Origin: Actinophytocola gossypii
GTDB taxonomy: Bacteria > Actinomycetota > Actinomycetes > Mycobacteriales > Pseudonocardiaceae
DNA length: 64,000 nucleotides
Direction of reading: 5' to 3'
Assembly: GCF_025165815.1 (NCBI RefSeq)
Contig: NZ_JAFFZE010000029.1
Coordinates: forward strand, 1 to 64,000
Shown here: positions 37,672 through 49,952 of the stretch, piece by piece
Layout: every line of letters begins with the position of its first letter
Numbering within the stretch: the first letter of the stretch is position 1
Position numbers and translations under genes: made by a program
The notes under the pieces: generated by a model
Seen by the model: the letters and a program-made list of their open reading frames with translations, nothing else
Told to the model about the DNA's origin: nothing
The model's database searches: none

Positions 37672-38220
37672 GTGACCAAGATATTCATCAACTACCGCAC
37701 GGCCGACGAACCCTACGGCGCAACGCTTCTTGATCAGGAACTGAGCCGGCACTTCGGCCGGGAAATGGTGTTCCGGGACGCCGAGTCCATTCCGCTGGGC
37801 GCCGACTTCGAGACCGAGATCATGGCCGCGGTTCGCGACTCGGACATTCTGCTCGCGGTCATCGGCCCGAACTGGCTGACCGCCGCCGACGCCGCAGGAA
37901 ATGTCCTGCTCGACAACGAGCGGGACTTCGTTCGCCGGGAGATCGCGACCGCGCTGGAGCACGGTGTCCGGGTGATCCCGGTGCTGATGAACGCCACCCG
38001 GATCGTGCCGGGCGCGCTGCCCGCCGACATCGCCGGGCTGGCCAGGTGCCAGGACGTCCGGGTGGACTTCCGGAACAGCACGTTCGACCTCGGGGCGCTG
38101 GTGGACCGGCTGCGCGAGCTCACCGGGAAGCCCATCCCGTCCCCCGAGCCCGAGCGCGCGACGATCAAGGCGCAGTTCAACGACCAGGTGACCGTCCAGC
38201 GTGACTTCGTCATCAACTGA
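37672..38220 (+). CDS. TIR-domain protein (putative NADase effector)
   Basis: A 182-residue protein that is nearly all TIR domain: KIFINYRTADEPYGATLL at the N-terminus, a VFRDAESIPLGADF loop, SDILLAVIGPNWL, and FVRREIATAL, whose Glu90 is the likely NAD-cleaving residue. Bacterial TIR domains cleave NAD+ or make cyclic ADP-ribose signals in antiphage and inter-bacterial defence. The last 16 residues (AQFNDQVTVQRDFVIN) form a short motif also seen near the N-terminus of the next protein. GTG 37672 follows GAAGGA. The 3' end overlaps the next gene by 20 nt. First gene of a four-gene operon; the defence role is inferred. Confidence 0.85.
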   Translation: MTKIFINYRTADEPYGATLLDQELSRHFGREMVFRDAESIPLGADFETEIMAAVRDSDILLAVIGPNWLTAADAAGNVLLDNERDFVRREIATALEHGVRVIPVLMNATRIVPGALPADIAGLARCQDVRVDFRNSTFDLGALVDRLRELTGKPIPSPEPERATIKAQFNDQVTVQRDFVIN

Positions 38221-40336
38221 GGCCGAGAAGCCGGCGGCGGAACCGGCGGCCGAGGAACAACCCGAGCCCCGCACCGCCGCGCCGAGCCAGGAGCAGGCGC
38301 TCTCCCAGCTGAAGGCCGACGTGGGCGAGCGCACCGACCACGCCAGGGCCAGAGAGATCACCTCCCGGCGGATGGACAAGGTGATCAACGCGGGCGCGGT
38401 CTTCAACGCGCCCGTGACGATCGCCGGCGACTTCGGCGTCGGCTGGCGGCCGCCGGCCGGCGCCACGTCGGGCGGGACACCCGTACCGGACGGACACTTC
38501 TACGAGCGGCTCCGCGGCTACGTCGAGGCACCCGGCTTCCGTGCCGCAGAGCGAGTCCTGCGCACCGGGCACCTGGTCGTACTGGCCGCGCCGAGCCGGA
38601 TCGGCCGCGAGACCACGGCGTTCAAGCTGCTCGACGGGCTCCTGCCCGGCGGGCGGCCGTCGGTGTTCGAGCTGCCGTCGACGATGCTGGGCAGCGCCGT
38701 GTGGCAGGTGCCGGCCGAGGGCGCCGGCTATGTCGTGCACGACCGCTCGCCGGCGAGCGTGCACCGCCGCACCTGCGCCGCGGACGCCGTCGACGACGCC
38801 TGGCTGACCAGGACCAGCGAACTGCTCAAGGCGGCCGGCAGCTTCCTCGTGGTGATCACCGGCGCGGTGGGCGGCCAACTCGCCGCGGCCACCCGGCGCG
38901 ACGAGTTCGTCATGCCGCACCTCGGACCGCCGGAACTGGCCGAGGTGGTCCGGAACCGGGTGCTGGTCAGCGGCATGGAGATCCATCCCGACGCGCTGGA
39001 CCGGCGGCTCGCCGAGCCCGAGGTGGCCGGCGTCCTCGCCGAGGTGCTGGCCGAGCGGCCCCATCCGAGCTTCGCCGTGCAGGTCGCCGACGCCGTGCTC
39101 GGCGCGCTGCGCGACCGGCGCGACCTGGCCGAGGCGCTGGAGTCGCTGCGCGAACCCGACGCGCAGGCCCGCGACTGGCTGGCCGGCGAGCTGCCGCCCG
39201 CGGAGGTGGCGTTCGCGCTGGCCACGGCGGTCCTTGAGGAGTCCAGCTACCTCACCGTGTCCGACGCGGCGGTGCGGCTCGCGCGCTCGTTCGTCGACGA
39301 GCTGGACGACGAGGCGCTGCGCTACCGCCGGGCACTCGTCGCCGACCACAGCTGGATCGAGCTGGCCCCGCCGGATCCCGACGGCGGGTCGGCGGTGCGC
39401 GAGGTGGTCCGGTTCCGCGGGCCGCGGCTGCAGCAGGCCGTGCTCAGCCACGCCTGGTACGAGCTCGACGGTATGCGGACGAAGATCCTCGCCTGGCTGG
39501 CGGACCTGGCCGGGCACTCCGACGTGGAGGTGCGGGCCAGGGCGGCGACCGCCGCCGGCATGCTGGCCGTGCTGGACTTCCAGCACGCGCTGCACCGCTA
39601 CCTGCTGCCCTGGGCGAAGAGCACGGACCCAGCCCGCCGGCACAGCGTGGCGATCGCGCTCGGCGTGGCCGGCCGGCTCGACCAGCACACCGAGCGGGTG
39701 TGGACGCTGCTCGACCAGTGGGCGGCCGACGTGTCCGACGAGGACAGCCGACTCCCGTCGACGGCCGCGCTGGCCGCCGGCGGGCCGCTCGGCCTGGCCG
39801 CGCCCGACCGGGCGGTGCGGCTGCTGCGCACGCTGGCGACCGAGGGGACCTGGGGGCTCCTCGAACCGGTGGTGCTCGGCGGCCTCGCGCTGGTCGAGGC
39901 CGGCCAGGCCGGGCGGGTGCTGCGGGCGCTGCTCGACTGGAGCGAGCCGCAGGACGACAGCGACCAGGTGGTCCGGGCGCTCACCGTGTTCGCCTACGCG
40001 CTCGGCGCCACCACCGACGGCGCCACCACGCCCGTGCTGCTGGCCGAGGCGCACCGGCACGCCGACGAGCTGCCCGAGCTGTGGGGCCGGGCGCTGTCCT
40101 GCCCGCCGGTGCGGCCGCTCGCGCTGGACGCGCTGCGGGACTGGCTGCGGGTGGCCGACCGCGATCCGGCCGCACACGAAGCCGTGTTGGACATCGTCGC
40201 GGGGATCGTGGACCGCGGTCCGACCGACCTGCGGCGCCTGCAACACCACCTGGAGCGGTGGGCCACCGACGAGGACGACCCGTCGCCGGCCGCCGCGCAC
40301 ATCTTCGATCAGCTCGCCGAGGCGGGAGAGGACTGA
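38201..40336 (+). CDS. STAND-like protein with degenerate P-loop and helical-repeat C-terminus
   Basis: A 711-residue protein. The N-terminal 60 residues are disordered, then the motif AVFNAPVTIAGDFGVG (66-81) mirrors the TIR C-terminus. At about 100-140 a segment typical of STAND NTPases appears (YVEAPGFRAAERVLRTGHLV), but the P-loop reads APSRIGRETT, with no Lys at the Walker A position, so ATP hydrolysis is doubtful. The rest is helical, with HEAT-like repeats in 440-690 (VEVRARAATAAGMLAVLDF, RRHSVAIALGVAGRL). It could be the sensor or scaffold that gathers the TIR effector. The GTG start overlaps the TIR gene; the family is not firmly recognised. Confidence 0.75.
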   Translation: MTSSSTEAEKPAAEPAAEEQPEPRTAAPSQEQALSQLKADVGERTDHARAREITSRRMDKVINAGAVFNAPVTIAGDFGVGWRPPAGATSGGTPVPDGHFYERLRGYVEAPGFRAAERVLRTGHLVVLAAPSRIGRETTAFKLLDGLLPGGRPSVFELPSTMLGSAVWQVPAEGAGYVVHDRSPASVHRRTCAADAVDDAWLTRTSELLKAAGSFLVVITGAVGGQLAAATRRDEFVMPHLGPPELAEVVRNRVLVSGMEIHPDALDRRLAEPEVAGVLAEVLAERPHPSFAVQVADAVLGALRDRRDLAEALESLREPDAQARDWLAGELPPAEVAFALATAVLEESSYLTVSDAAVRLARSFVDELDDEALRYRRALVADHSWIELAPPDPDGGSAVREVVRFRGPRLQQAVLSHAWYELDGMRTKILAWLADLAGHSDVEVRARAATAAGMLAVLDFQHALHRYLLPWAKSTDPARRHSVAIALGVAGRLDQHTERVWTLLDQWAADVSDEDSRLPSTAALAAGGPLGLAAPDRAVRLLRTLATEGTWGLLEPVVLGGLALVEAGQAGRVLRALLDWSEPQDDSDQVVRALTVFAYALGATTDGATTPVLLAEAHRHADELPELWGRALSCPPVRPLALDALRDWLRVADRDPAAHEAVLDIVAGIVDRGPTDLRRLQHHLERWATDEDDPSPAAAHIFDQLAEAGED

Positions 40337-40337
40337 C

Positions 40338-41273
40338 GTGCCGGAGCAGAAGACCTACGACCCGATCCTGGAGACCACCGAGCTGCCACGGCTGCGGCTC
40401 GGCGCGCTGACCCCGCCGAGGATGGGCACCGCCCTGGTGCTCGAGCCGGCGCGCGGCGAGCCGCTGGTGGTGCTGCCCGGCGAACGGGTGCCCGACCGCG
40501 TGTTCGGCAACTACCGCCGCTCGCACCTGGTCGACCTGGGGAACTACGGGCTGGAGCTGACGGTGGCGCTGCCCAGCCAGGACCCGTCGTTCCGGTTCGA
40601 CACCACGGTGTCGTTCAACTGCCAGGTGACGAACCCGGTGATGGTCACCACCAACAACATCCGGGACATGACCTCGGCCGTCCGGCCCCGGCTGGTCAAG
40701 ATCCTGCGCGCGGTGTCGCAGCGCTACGACGTGCTGGACGTGGCCGCGGCCGAGGCGGCGATGAACTCCGCGCTGGACCGGTACTACGGCAACTCGGCGG
40801 CGCGGCTCGGCGAGTTCACCGTCGAACTGGAGACGGGCGGGACGTCGGCGATCCACGAGGTGCGCCGGCAGGCGCGGCTGGGCGGCATGCGGCGCGGGGA
40901 CATGCGGCAGGTGGTCGATGGCGGCAAGAACGAGATGTTCGCGCAGTGGCTCGCGCTGCACGACGGCGATCCGGACGCGTTGTTCGCGCAGGAGGCCGAC
41001 GGCACCGAGCTGGAGCGGATGTTCCAGCTCGAGGCGATGCGGATGTACCTGTCCTCCGGCGACGACGTGGAGGCGTTCGACAAGAGCCGGGTGCGCGAGT
41101 ACATCGCCGAGCGGGTCCTCGGCGACAAGATGGGTCCGAAGCCGGACACCGGGAAGCGACTGTCCAGAAGGGACCGGATCCGCGCCTCGCTCGCCGCCGC
41201 GGATCAGGAGTCCGGAAAGGACACCCCGAAGGACGCACCGCCGGCCGTCGGTGAGCCGGAGGAGGATCGGTGA
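40338..41273 (+). CDS. SPFH/band-7-like domain protein
   Basis: A 311-residue protein. Residues about 50-190 follow the SPFH (stomatin/prohibitin/flotillin) pattern: FDTTVSFNCQVTNPVMVTT, then RPRLVKILRAVSQRYDVLD and AAAEAAMNSALDRYY, and a FTVELETGG strand. A charged helical region follows, and the C-terminus is basic then acidic. There is no transmembrane helix or obvious signal, so it would be cytoplasmic or peripheral. SPFH proteins assemble rings or scaffolds at membranes. It starts at GTG 40338 with GGGAGAGGA upstream, 1 nt after the previous stop. A scaffold in the candidate conflict system is inferred; similarity is by pattern only. Confidence 0.65.
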   Translation: MPEQKTYDPILETTELPRLRLGALTPPRMGTALVLEPARGEPLVVLPGERVPDRVFGNYRRSHLVDLGNYGLELTVALPSQDPSFRFDTTVSFNCQVTNPVMVTTNNIRDMTSAVRPRLVKILRAVSQRYDVLDVAAAEAAMNSALDRYYGNSAARLGEFTVELETGGTSAIHEVRRQARLGGMRRGDMRQVVDGGKNEMFAQWLALHDGDPDALFAQEADGTELERMFQLEAMRMYLSSGDDVEAFDKSRVREYIAERVLGDKMGPKPDTGKRLSRRDRIRASLAAADQESGKDTPKDAPPAVGEPEEDR

Positions 41274-41986
41274 CCGTTCCCCTGACGGTCTGGTCCTGCG
41301 CCGAGTGCGAGACGAACAACACGCTGGACTCGGCCGCCTGCCGGATCTGTGACGGCGATCGGACGGCGCTGTGCCGGGTGGTCGAGCCGCCCGTGCCGAT
41401 GCCGTGGCGGCAGCTCGAGCCCGATCAGCGGTTCGGCCCGTCCCGGGAAGCCGTGCGGGCGTTGGAACGCCCGTTCGGCGGCACCCCGCCGGACCGCGCA
41501 CCGGCCTCCCCGCCGGCACCGGCACCTCCGGCGAGCGACGGCGGGGTCCGCCGAGTCGTCGGCGTGTTGTCCGTGGTCGCCGCCGTCGGAGTCGGCGTGG
41601 CCCTGCTGGTCCAGCTGTTCGGCGGGCTGGCACCGGACGACGACGGAACCGCGCCGGCCGAGCCCGCCGGCGCCCCGGTCCCCTGCCCCGAGCCGGTGGC
41701 CCGGCACCTGCCGGAACCCGGTGCCACGCTGGTCGCCGCCTACCGGACCGACCGGCACCTGGTCACCCTCTGCCGGCTGCCGGGCGGCCAGGTGTTCTAC
41801 GACGGCCGGCGCAGGGGCCGGCCGGCGACGCCGGAGAACGTGATCTCGCTGCGGGCCGGCCAGCGGCCGGACGGCTGGCTGGCCCGCAACGGCGCCACCA
41901 CCTACCGGGTCACCGGGGACACGCTCGTGGTGTCCGACGGGAAGACCGTGCTCCTGCGGGACCGGCTGCGTCCGGTCACTCGGTGA
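41270..41986 (+). CDS. Membrane protein with N-terminal RanBP2-type zinc finger
   Basis: A 238-residue protein. Residues 8-27 read W-x-C-x2-C, then NN, and C-x2-C (Trp8, Cys10, Cys13, Cys24, Cys27), the RanBP2-type zinc-ribbon pattern. A Pro-rich linker, one transmembrane helix (about 93-115, VVGVLSVVAAVGVGVALLVQLF) and an outside domain of about 110 residues with two Cys follow. GTG 41270 overlaps the SPFH gene stop and has GGAGGAGG upstream. It is the last gene of the TIR operon and could anchor the complex at the membrane and bind nucleic acid or ubiquitin-like partners inside. Function not known. Confidence 0.78.
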   Translation: MTVPLTVWSCAECETNNTLDSAACRICDGDRTALCRVVEPPVPMPWRQLEPDQRFGPSREAVRALERPFGGTPPDRAPASPPAPAPPASDGGVRRVVGVLSVVAAVGVGVALLVQLFGGLAPDDDGTAPAEPAGAPVPCPEPVARHLPEPGATLVAAYRTDRHLVTLCRLPGGQVFYDGRRRGRPATPENVISLRAGQRPDGWLARNGATTYRVTGDTLVVSDGKTVLLRDRLRPVTR

Positions 41987-42137
41987 CCACATGCGTCCGC
42001 GCGCCCGCCGCCCCGTCGCCACCGCCGGCCGGCGCGTCGGTTGGCTGCCCGAGCAGCAGCGCGCCGGCGAGCACCCCGACGACGACCAGCCAGAGAGCGA
42101 TCCGAAGAACCGTCGAGAACGAGACCACGACCGTCAT
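41976..42137 (-). CDS. Small single-pass membrane protein
   Basis: A 53-residue protein: MTVVVSFSTVLRIALWLVVV starts a transmembrane helix (about 5-29), followed by a Gly/Ala/Asp-rich polar tail. ATG 42137 has GAAGGGA 7 nt upstream. It overlaps the end of the zinc-finger membrane protein gene by 11 nt, tail to tail. It is probably real because of the hydrophobic pattern and ribosome site, but nothing indicates function. Confidence 0.5.
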   Translation of the reverse strand: MTVVVSFSTVLRIALWLVVVGVLAGALLLGQPTDAPAGGGDGAAGARTHVVTE

Positions 42138-42155
42138 GGCGAATCCCTTCCACCG

Positions 42156-42175
42156 GGCCCGATTTCCCTCGGGCC
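42156..42175. terminator. Hairpin in the 42138-42332 intergenic region
   Basis: GGCCCGA (42156-42162) and TCGGGCC (42169-42175) pair perfectly around a 6-nt loop. It lies 170 bp past the zinc-finger gene and before the GntR-FCD gene. The T-run is poor, so terminator function is uncertain. Nothing else is recognised in this gap. Confidence 0.35.
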
Positions 42176-42332
42176 GTTGTTCGGTGAAATCCATGGTCCG
42201 GGCCCGGAGCGCCGGGCGGCAACGGGTTTCCTGTTTCCCACCGGAACCGGAAACGAGGCGGACCACCTTCGGGCCGGCCGAGTCGCCCGGGCCACCGAGC
42301 GCGCGGGATTACCGCCGCTATTATCGGCCGCC

Positions 42333-43085
42333 ATGAACGCCAGATCCGACGGAAAACCGGCGGTTCGCCCCTTCGGCACCGAACCGTCCGCCGGGCACCT
42401 CGAGATCATGCGTGTACTCGGGCGCTCGGAGCGCGCCACCAGCGTGGTCGACCAGATCCTGGTCTCGGTCGGCACGGCCATTGTGGAGTCCAGGCTGCAC
42501 CCGGGCGACGACCTGAACTCCGTCGAGTTGGCACGGATGTTCCAGAGCAGTCGCACCCCGGTCCGGGAGGCGTTGCTGACCCTGGAACGCGAGGGTTTGG
42601 TGGAGATCAACGCGCACCGCAGACCCAGGGTGCGGCGGCTGTCGCTGGACGAGGTGCGGGATATCTACGAGCTACGTTCCACGCTGTATGCATTGGTGAG
42701 CCGGCGTATTGTGGAGAATGCGACGGAATCCGAACTCGGCACGCTCCGGGACCTTCAACACCGGCTCGAACAAGCCGCCGACGCGGGCGATGTCGACCGG
42801 TACTTCTGGCTCAACGTCGACTTCCGGAACTACGAGGCGTCCATCGCGGGCAACCGCACGGTCCGCCGTGTGCTGGACGGCGTCGGCGTGCGGACCCTGC
42901 AGCTGCGGCACCTGAGCCTGTCGCTGCCCGGCCGGCTCGGCGCCTCGGTCGCCGACCACGAGCGGCTGCTGCGCGCCTACGAGGACCGCGACGCCGACCT
43001 GGCCTCGGCACTGACCCAGACGCTCGTGCGCCGTGGCCTCGCGGCCATCGAGACCTCTGGCTGGACGGGGCGCGGCGACTCCTAG
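42333..43085 (+). CDS. GntR-family regulator with FCD domain
   Basis: A 250-residue regulator: winged helix (ATSVVDQILVSVGTAIVES, NSVELARMFQSSRTPVREALLTL) and a helical FCD ligand domain (LDEVRDIYELRSTLYALVSRRI, FWLNVDFRNYEASIAGN, ASVADHERLLRAYEDRD). FCD domains commonly bind small carboxylates through a metal site. The ATG at 42333 is used; ATG 42408 (MRVLGRSERATS) is a shorter alternative. Two small membrane-protein genes follow within 11 nt and are candidate targets. The signal is unknown. Confidence 0.88.
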   Translation: MNARSDGKPAVRPFGTEPSAGHLEIMRVLGRSERATSVVDQILVSVGTAIVESRLHPGDDLNSVELARMFQSSRTPVREALLTLEREGLVEINAHRRPRVRRLSLDEVRDIYELRSTLYALVSRRIVENATESELGTLRDLQHRLEQAADAGDVDRYFWLNVDFRNYEASIAGNRTVRRVLDGVGVRTLQLRHLSLSLPGRLGASVADHERLLRAYEDRDADLASALTQTLVRRGLAAIETSGWTGRGDS

Positions 43086-43096
43086 GATCGAGCGCG

Positions 43097-43477
43097 ATGA
43101 ACGACGTACTGGCCACCACGCTCACCTTCGTCGCGCTGGGTGCGGCGTTGTGGGCGCTCGTGCTGGTGATCGCCGGGCAGCCGGTGCGGCCGGACCGGTG
43201 GCACGGGCTGGGGGCGCTCGCCGTGGTGGCCCTGCTGGAGCTGGGTCTGCTCGCGCAGGCGGTCGCCGGCATCGTGGCGATGGTCACCACCGAGCGTGAG
43301 CTCGACGGGCTGTCGTTCGTCGGTTACCTGGTCGGCCCGGTGCTGATCGTTCCGCTCGCGGCCTTCTGGGGGCTCGTCGAGCGCACCCGCTGGGGTCCCG
43401 GCGTGCTGGTGATCGGCTGCCTCACGGTGCCGGTGATGATCCTGCGGCTCGGTCAGGTCTGGAACGCGCATGGCTGA
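43097..43477 (+). CDS. Small integral membrane protein
   Basis: A 126-residue protein with four predicted helices (about 5-24, 38-62, 73-92 and 99-117). No catalytic motif or named family is recognised. It begins 11 nt after the GntR-FCD stop and its end overlaps the next membrane-protein gene by 8 nt, so the two may form one complex. The layout resembles small actinobacterial DUF membrane pairs of unknown function. Confidence 0.72.
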   Translation: MNDVLATTLTFVALGAALWALVLVIAGQPVRPDRWHGLGALAVVALLELGLLAQAVAGIVAMVTTERELDGLSFVGYLVGPVLIVPLAAFWGLVERTRWGPGVLVIGCLTVPVMILRLGQVWNAHG

Positions 43478-43895
43478 CGTGGCGGCCCGCACCCGCTCCG
43501 GGCCAGGCCGGCTGCTGATCGCCGTGTACGCGGTGTTCGCGCTGGCCGCGACCGCGCGCTCGGCGGTGCAGCTCGGCACCCGCTTCGGCGACGCGCCGCT
43601 GGCGTACCTGCTGTCCGCGTTCGCCGCCGTGGTCTACGTGCTGGCGACCGTGTGCCTGGCGCGTGGCGACCGCACGTCCCGGACCGTGGCCACGGTGTCG
43701 ATCGTGGTCGAGCTGGTCGGGGTGCTGGCCGTCGGCACGTTCAGCCTGGTCGACCCGGCGGCGTTCCCGGACGCCACCGTGTGGTCGGACTACGGCCGGG
43801 GCTACGGGTTCGTGCCGGCCGTGCTGCCACTGCTCGGCCTGTGGTGGCTGCGCGTCTCGGGCCGATCTCTGGAACGATCGGCGGGGAGTCGGTGA
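43470..43895 (+). CDS. Small integral membrane protein
   Basis: A 141-residue protein with four predicted helices (about 14-34, 45-63, 73-92 and 111-127) and a polar segment VWSDYGRGYGF between the last two. Its start overlaps the previous gene by 8 nt. The WSDYGxGYG pattern is seen in actinobacterial membrane proteins beside transporters; I cannot assign a function. Confidence 0.72.
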   Translation: MADVAARTRSGPGRLLIAVYAVFALAATARSAVQLGTRFGDAPLAYLLSAFAAVVYVLATVCLARGDRTSRTVATVSIVVELVGVLAVGTFSLVDPAAFPDATVWSDYGRGYGFVPAVLPLLGLWWLRVSGRSLERSAGSR

Positions 43896-43916
43896 CGTCG
43901 GTGAGAAGAGGTACGC

Positions 43917-44225
43917 ATGCCCGAGGCGAGGGTCGAGCACAATCCGGAGAAGTACCGGTACGAGCTCCACGTCGGTGACCGGGTCGCCGGTTTCGCCCAG
44001 TACCACGACAGCGGCAACCGCATCGTGTTCACCCACAGTGAGGTCGACGACGAGTTCTCCGGCCAGGGCCTTGGCAAGGTCCTGGCGGGCGGCGCGCTGG
44101 ACGACGCGGTGGTCCGGGAGAAGGTGATCGTGCCGGTGTGCCCGTTCATCGCGCGGTACCTGAGCAAGAACCGCGAGCGCTACGAGGGCCACGTACAGGC
44201 GCCGCCCGACGACGCCCGCGAGTGA
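43917..44225 (+). CDS. GNAT-fold N-acetyltransferase-like protein (NATD1/YidJ type)
   Basis: A 102-residue protein with the short GNAT fold of the NATD1-like group: EKYRYELHVGDRVAGFAQY, IVFTHSEVDDEFSGQGLGK with the acetyl-CoA-binding Q-G-x-G-K, and CPFIARYLSKNRERY at the C-terminus. These small proteins resemble the CoA-binding half of acetyltransferases; the substrate is unknown. ATG 43917 has GAAGAGG 5 nt upstream. Confidence 0.87.
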   Translation: MPEARVEHNPEKYRYELHVGDRVAGFAQYHDSGNRIVFTHSEVDDEFSGQGLGKVLAGGALDDAVVREKVIVPVCPFIARYLSKNRERYEGHVQAPPDDARE

Positions 44226-44268
44226 GCTGAGAACACCCTGTGAACCTGCCCGACCTGGGCACAGACGC

Positions 44269-44294
44269 GGTTACCGAGGCGTTGTGCCGGGTAG
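44269..44294 (+). promoter_or_regulatory. SigB-like promoter of the stress protein gene
   Basis: GGTTAC (44269-44274) and GGGTAG (44289-44294) are spaced like the general-stress sigma consensus (GTTT, 14-16 bp, GGGTAT). They lie 31 bp before the start of a general-stress-protein gene, which supports the call. Confidence 0.55.
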
Positions 44295-44324
44295 GACTTT
44301 CTTTTCACAGGAGGTGAATCCGAC

Positions 44325-44831
44325 ATGACGACAGCATTCGCGCCGACGCCGTCGCCGACGAACCTGCCGACCCTGCCGGATGGCTGGCCGATCGGTTCCT
44401 ACGACACCTACTCGGAGGCGCAGCGGGCGGTCGACCACCTCGCTGACGAGAACTTCCCGGTCCAGGAGGTGACGATCGTCGGGGTCGAGCCGATGGTGGT
44501 CGAACGGGTCGCGGCCCGGTTGACCTGGGGCCGGGTGCTCGGCGGCGGCGCCGCGTCCGGTGCCTGGCTGGGTCTGTTCGTGGGTCTGCTGCTGAGCCTG
44601 TTCACGCCGGGTGCCGGGCTGGGGCCGATCCTGATCGGTCTCGGCTCGGGTGTGGTGTTCGGCCTGGCGTCGGCGGCGATGCGCTACGGCGCGACCCGAG
44701 GACAGCGTGACTTCGTCTCGCACAGCCAGCTGGTCGCCCGCCGCTACGACGTGCTCAGCAAGCCTCGGCACGCCGAGCAGGGCCGGGACCTGCTGGCCAG
44801 GTTGGCGATGCGGCCGGTGGACGCGCGCTAG
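44325..44831 (+). CDS. General stress protein, glycine-zipper membrane type
   Basis: A 168-residue protein. The N-terminal domain (GSYDTYSEAQRAVDHLADENFPVQEVTIVG) is the YflT-like general-stress fold, and a hydrophobic Gly-rich hairpin follows (about 70-115, GRVLGGGAASGAWLGLFVGLLL and a second helix). This architecture is common in actinobacterial general stress proteins, whose molecular role is unknown. GGAGG lies 9 nt before ATG 44325 and a SigB-like promoter precedes it. A large inverted repeat at 44853-44888 follows the gene. Confidence 0.87.
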   Translation: MTTAFAPTPSPTNLPTLPDGWPIGSYDTYSEAQRAVDHLADENFPVQEVTIVGVEPMVVERVAARLTWGRVLGGGAASGAWLGLFVGLLLSLFTPGAGLGPILIGLGSGVVFGLASAAMRYGATRGQRDFVSHSQLVARRYDVLSKPRHAEQGRDLLARLAMRPVDAR

Positions 44832-44852
44832 TCCGGAACCGGTTTCGGAAAT

Positions 44853-44888
44853 CATGGTCCAGACCTTGTGAGCGTGGTCTGGACCATG
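44853..44888. promoter_or_regulatory. 13-bp inverted repeat with two DasR-like 12-mers before the GH16 gene
   Basis: CATGGTCCAGACC (44853-44865) and GGTCTGGACCATG (44876-44888) are perfect arms. They contain TGGTCCAGACCT (44855-44866) and TGGTCTGGACCA (44875-44886); the second differs from the DasR core TGGTCTAGACCA at one base. The spacing (20 bp) and distance to the gene (50-85 bp) resemble the chitinase boxes. It could also terminate the stress gene. Confidence 0.6.
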
Positions 44889-44892
44889 GCAT

Positions 44893-44915
44893 CTTTGTTG
44901 CTACCAACAACAAAG
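44893..44915. promoter_or_regulatory. Second inverted repeat in the GH16 promoter
   Basis: CTTTGTTG (44893-44900) and CAACAAAG (44908-44915) are perfect 8-bp arms with a 7-bp spacer, 23 bp before the GH16 start. Probably an operator overlapping the start of transcription, since the base composition is unusually AT-rich here. Confidence 0.45.
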
Positions 44916-44937
44916 CGATTCGTCGGTGGTGACAACG

Positions 44938-49867
<4,930 letters not shown>

Positions 49868-49888
49868 GACCACGGATCATGCGCCATC

Positions 49889-49930
49889 CGTATCGGACGA
49901 GTCGAGTCCGCGCATTGGACGTATCGGTCG
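49889..49930. promoter_or_regulatory. Phased direct repeat between LysR and aldo/keto reductase
   Basis: CGTATCGGACG (49889-49899) and CGTATCGGTCG (49920-49930) repeat with a 31-bp period, about three helical turns. They are in the divergent control region, the usual place for LysR binding, though they lack the classic T-N11-A form. Confidence 0.4.
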
Positions 49931-49952
49931 GCGTCCTTCTAGCGTCCTCACC

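Noticed and set aside
38201-40336. Calling the STAND-like protein an active NTPase
   Set aside because: The P-loop-like APSRIGRETT lacks the conserved Lys and no convincing Walker B was found.
44853-44888. Simple Rho-independent terminator for the stress-protein gene
   Set aside because: Not excluded, but the DasR-like 12-mers, absence of a T-run on the plus strand and distance to the GH16 start favour an operator.
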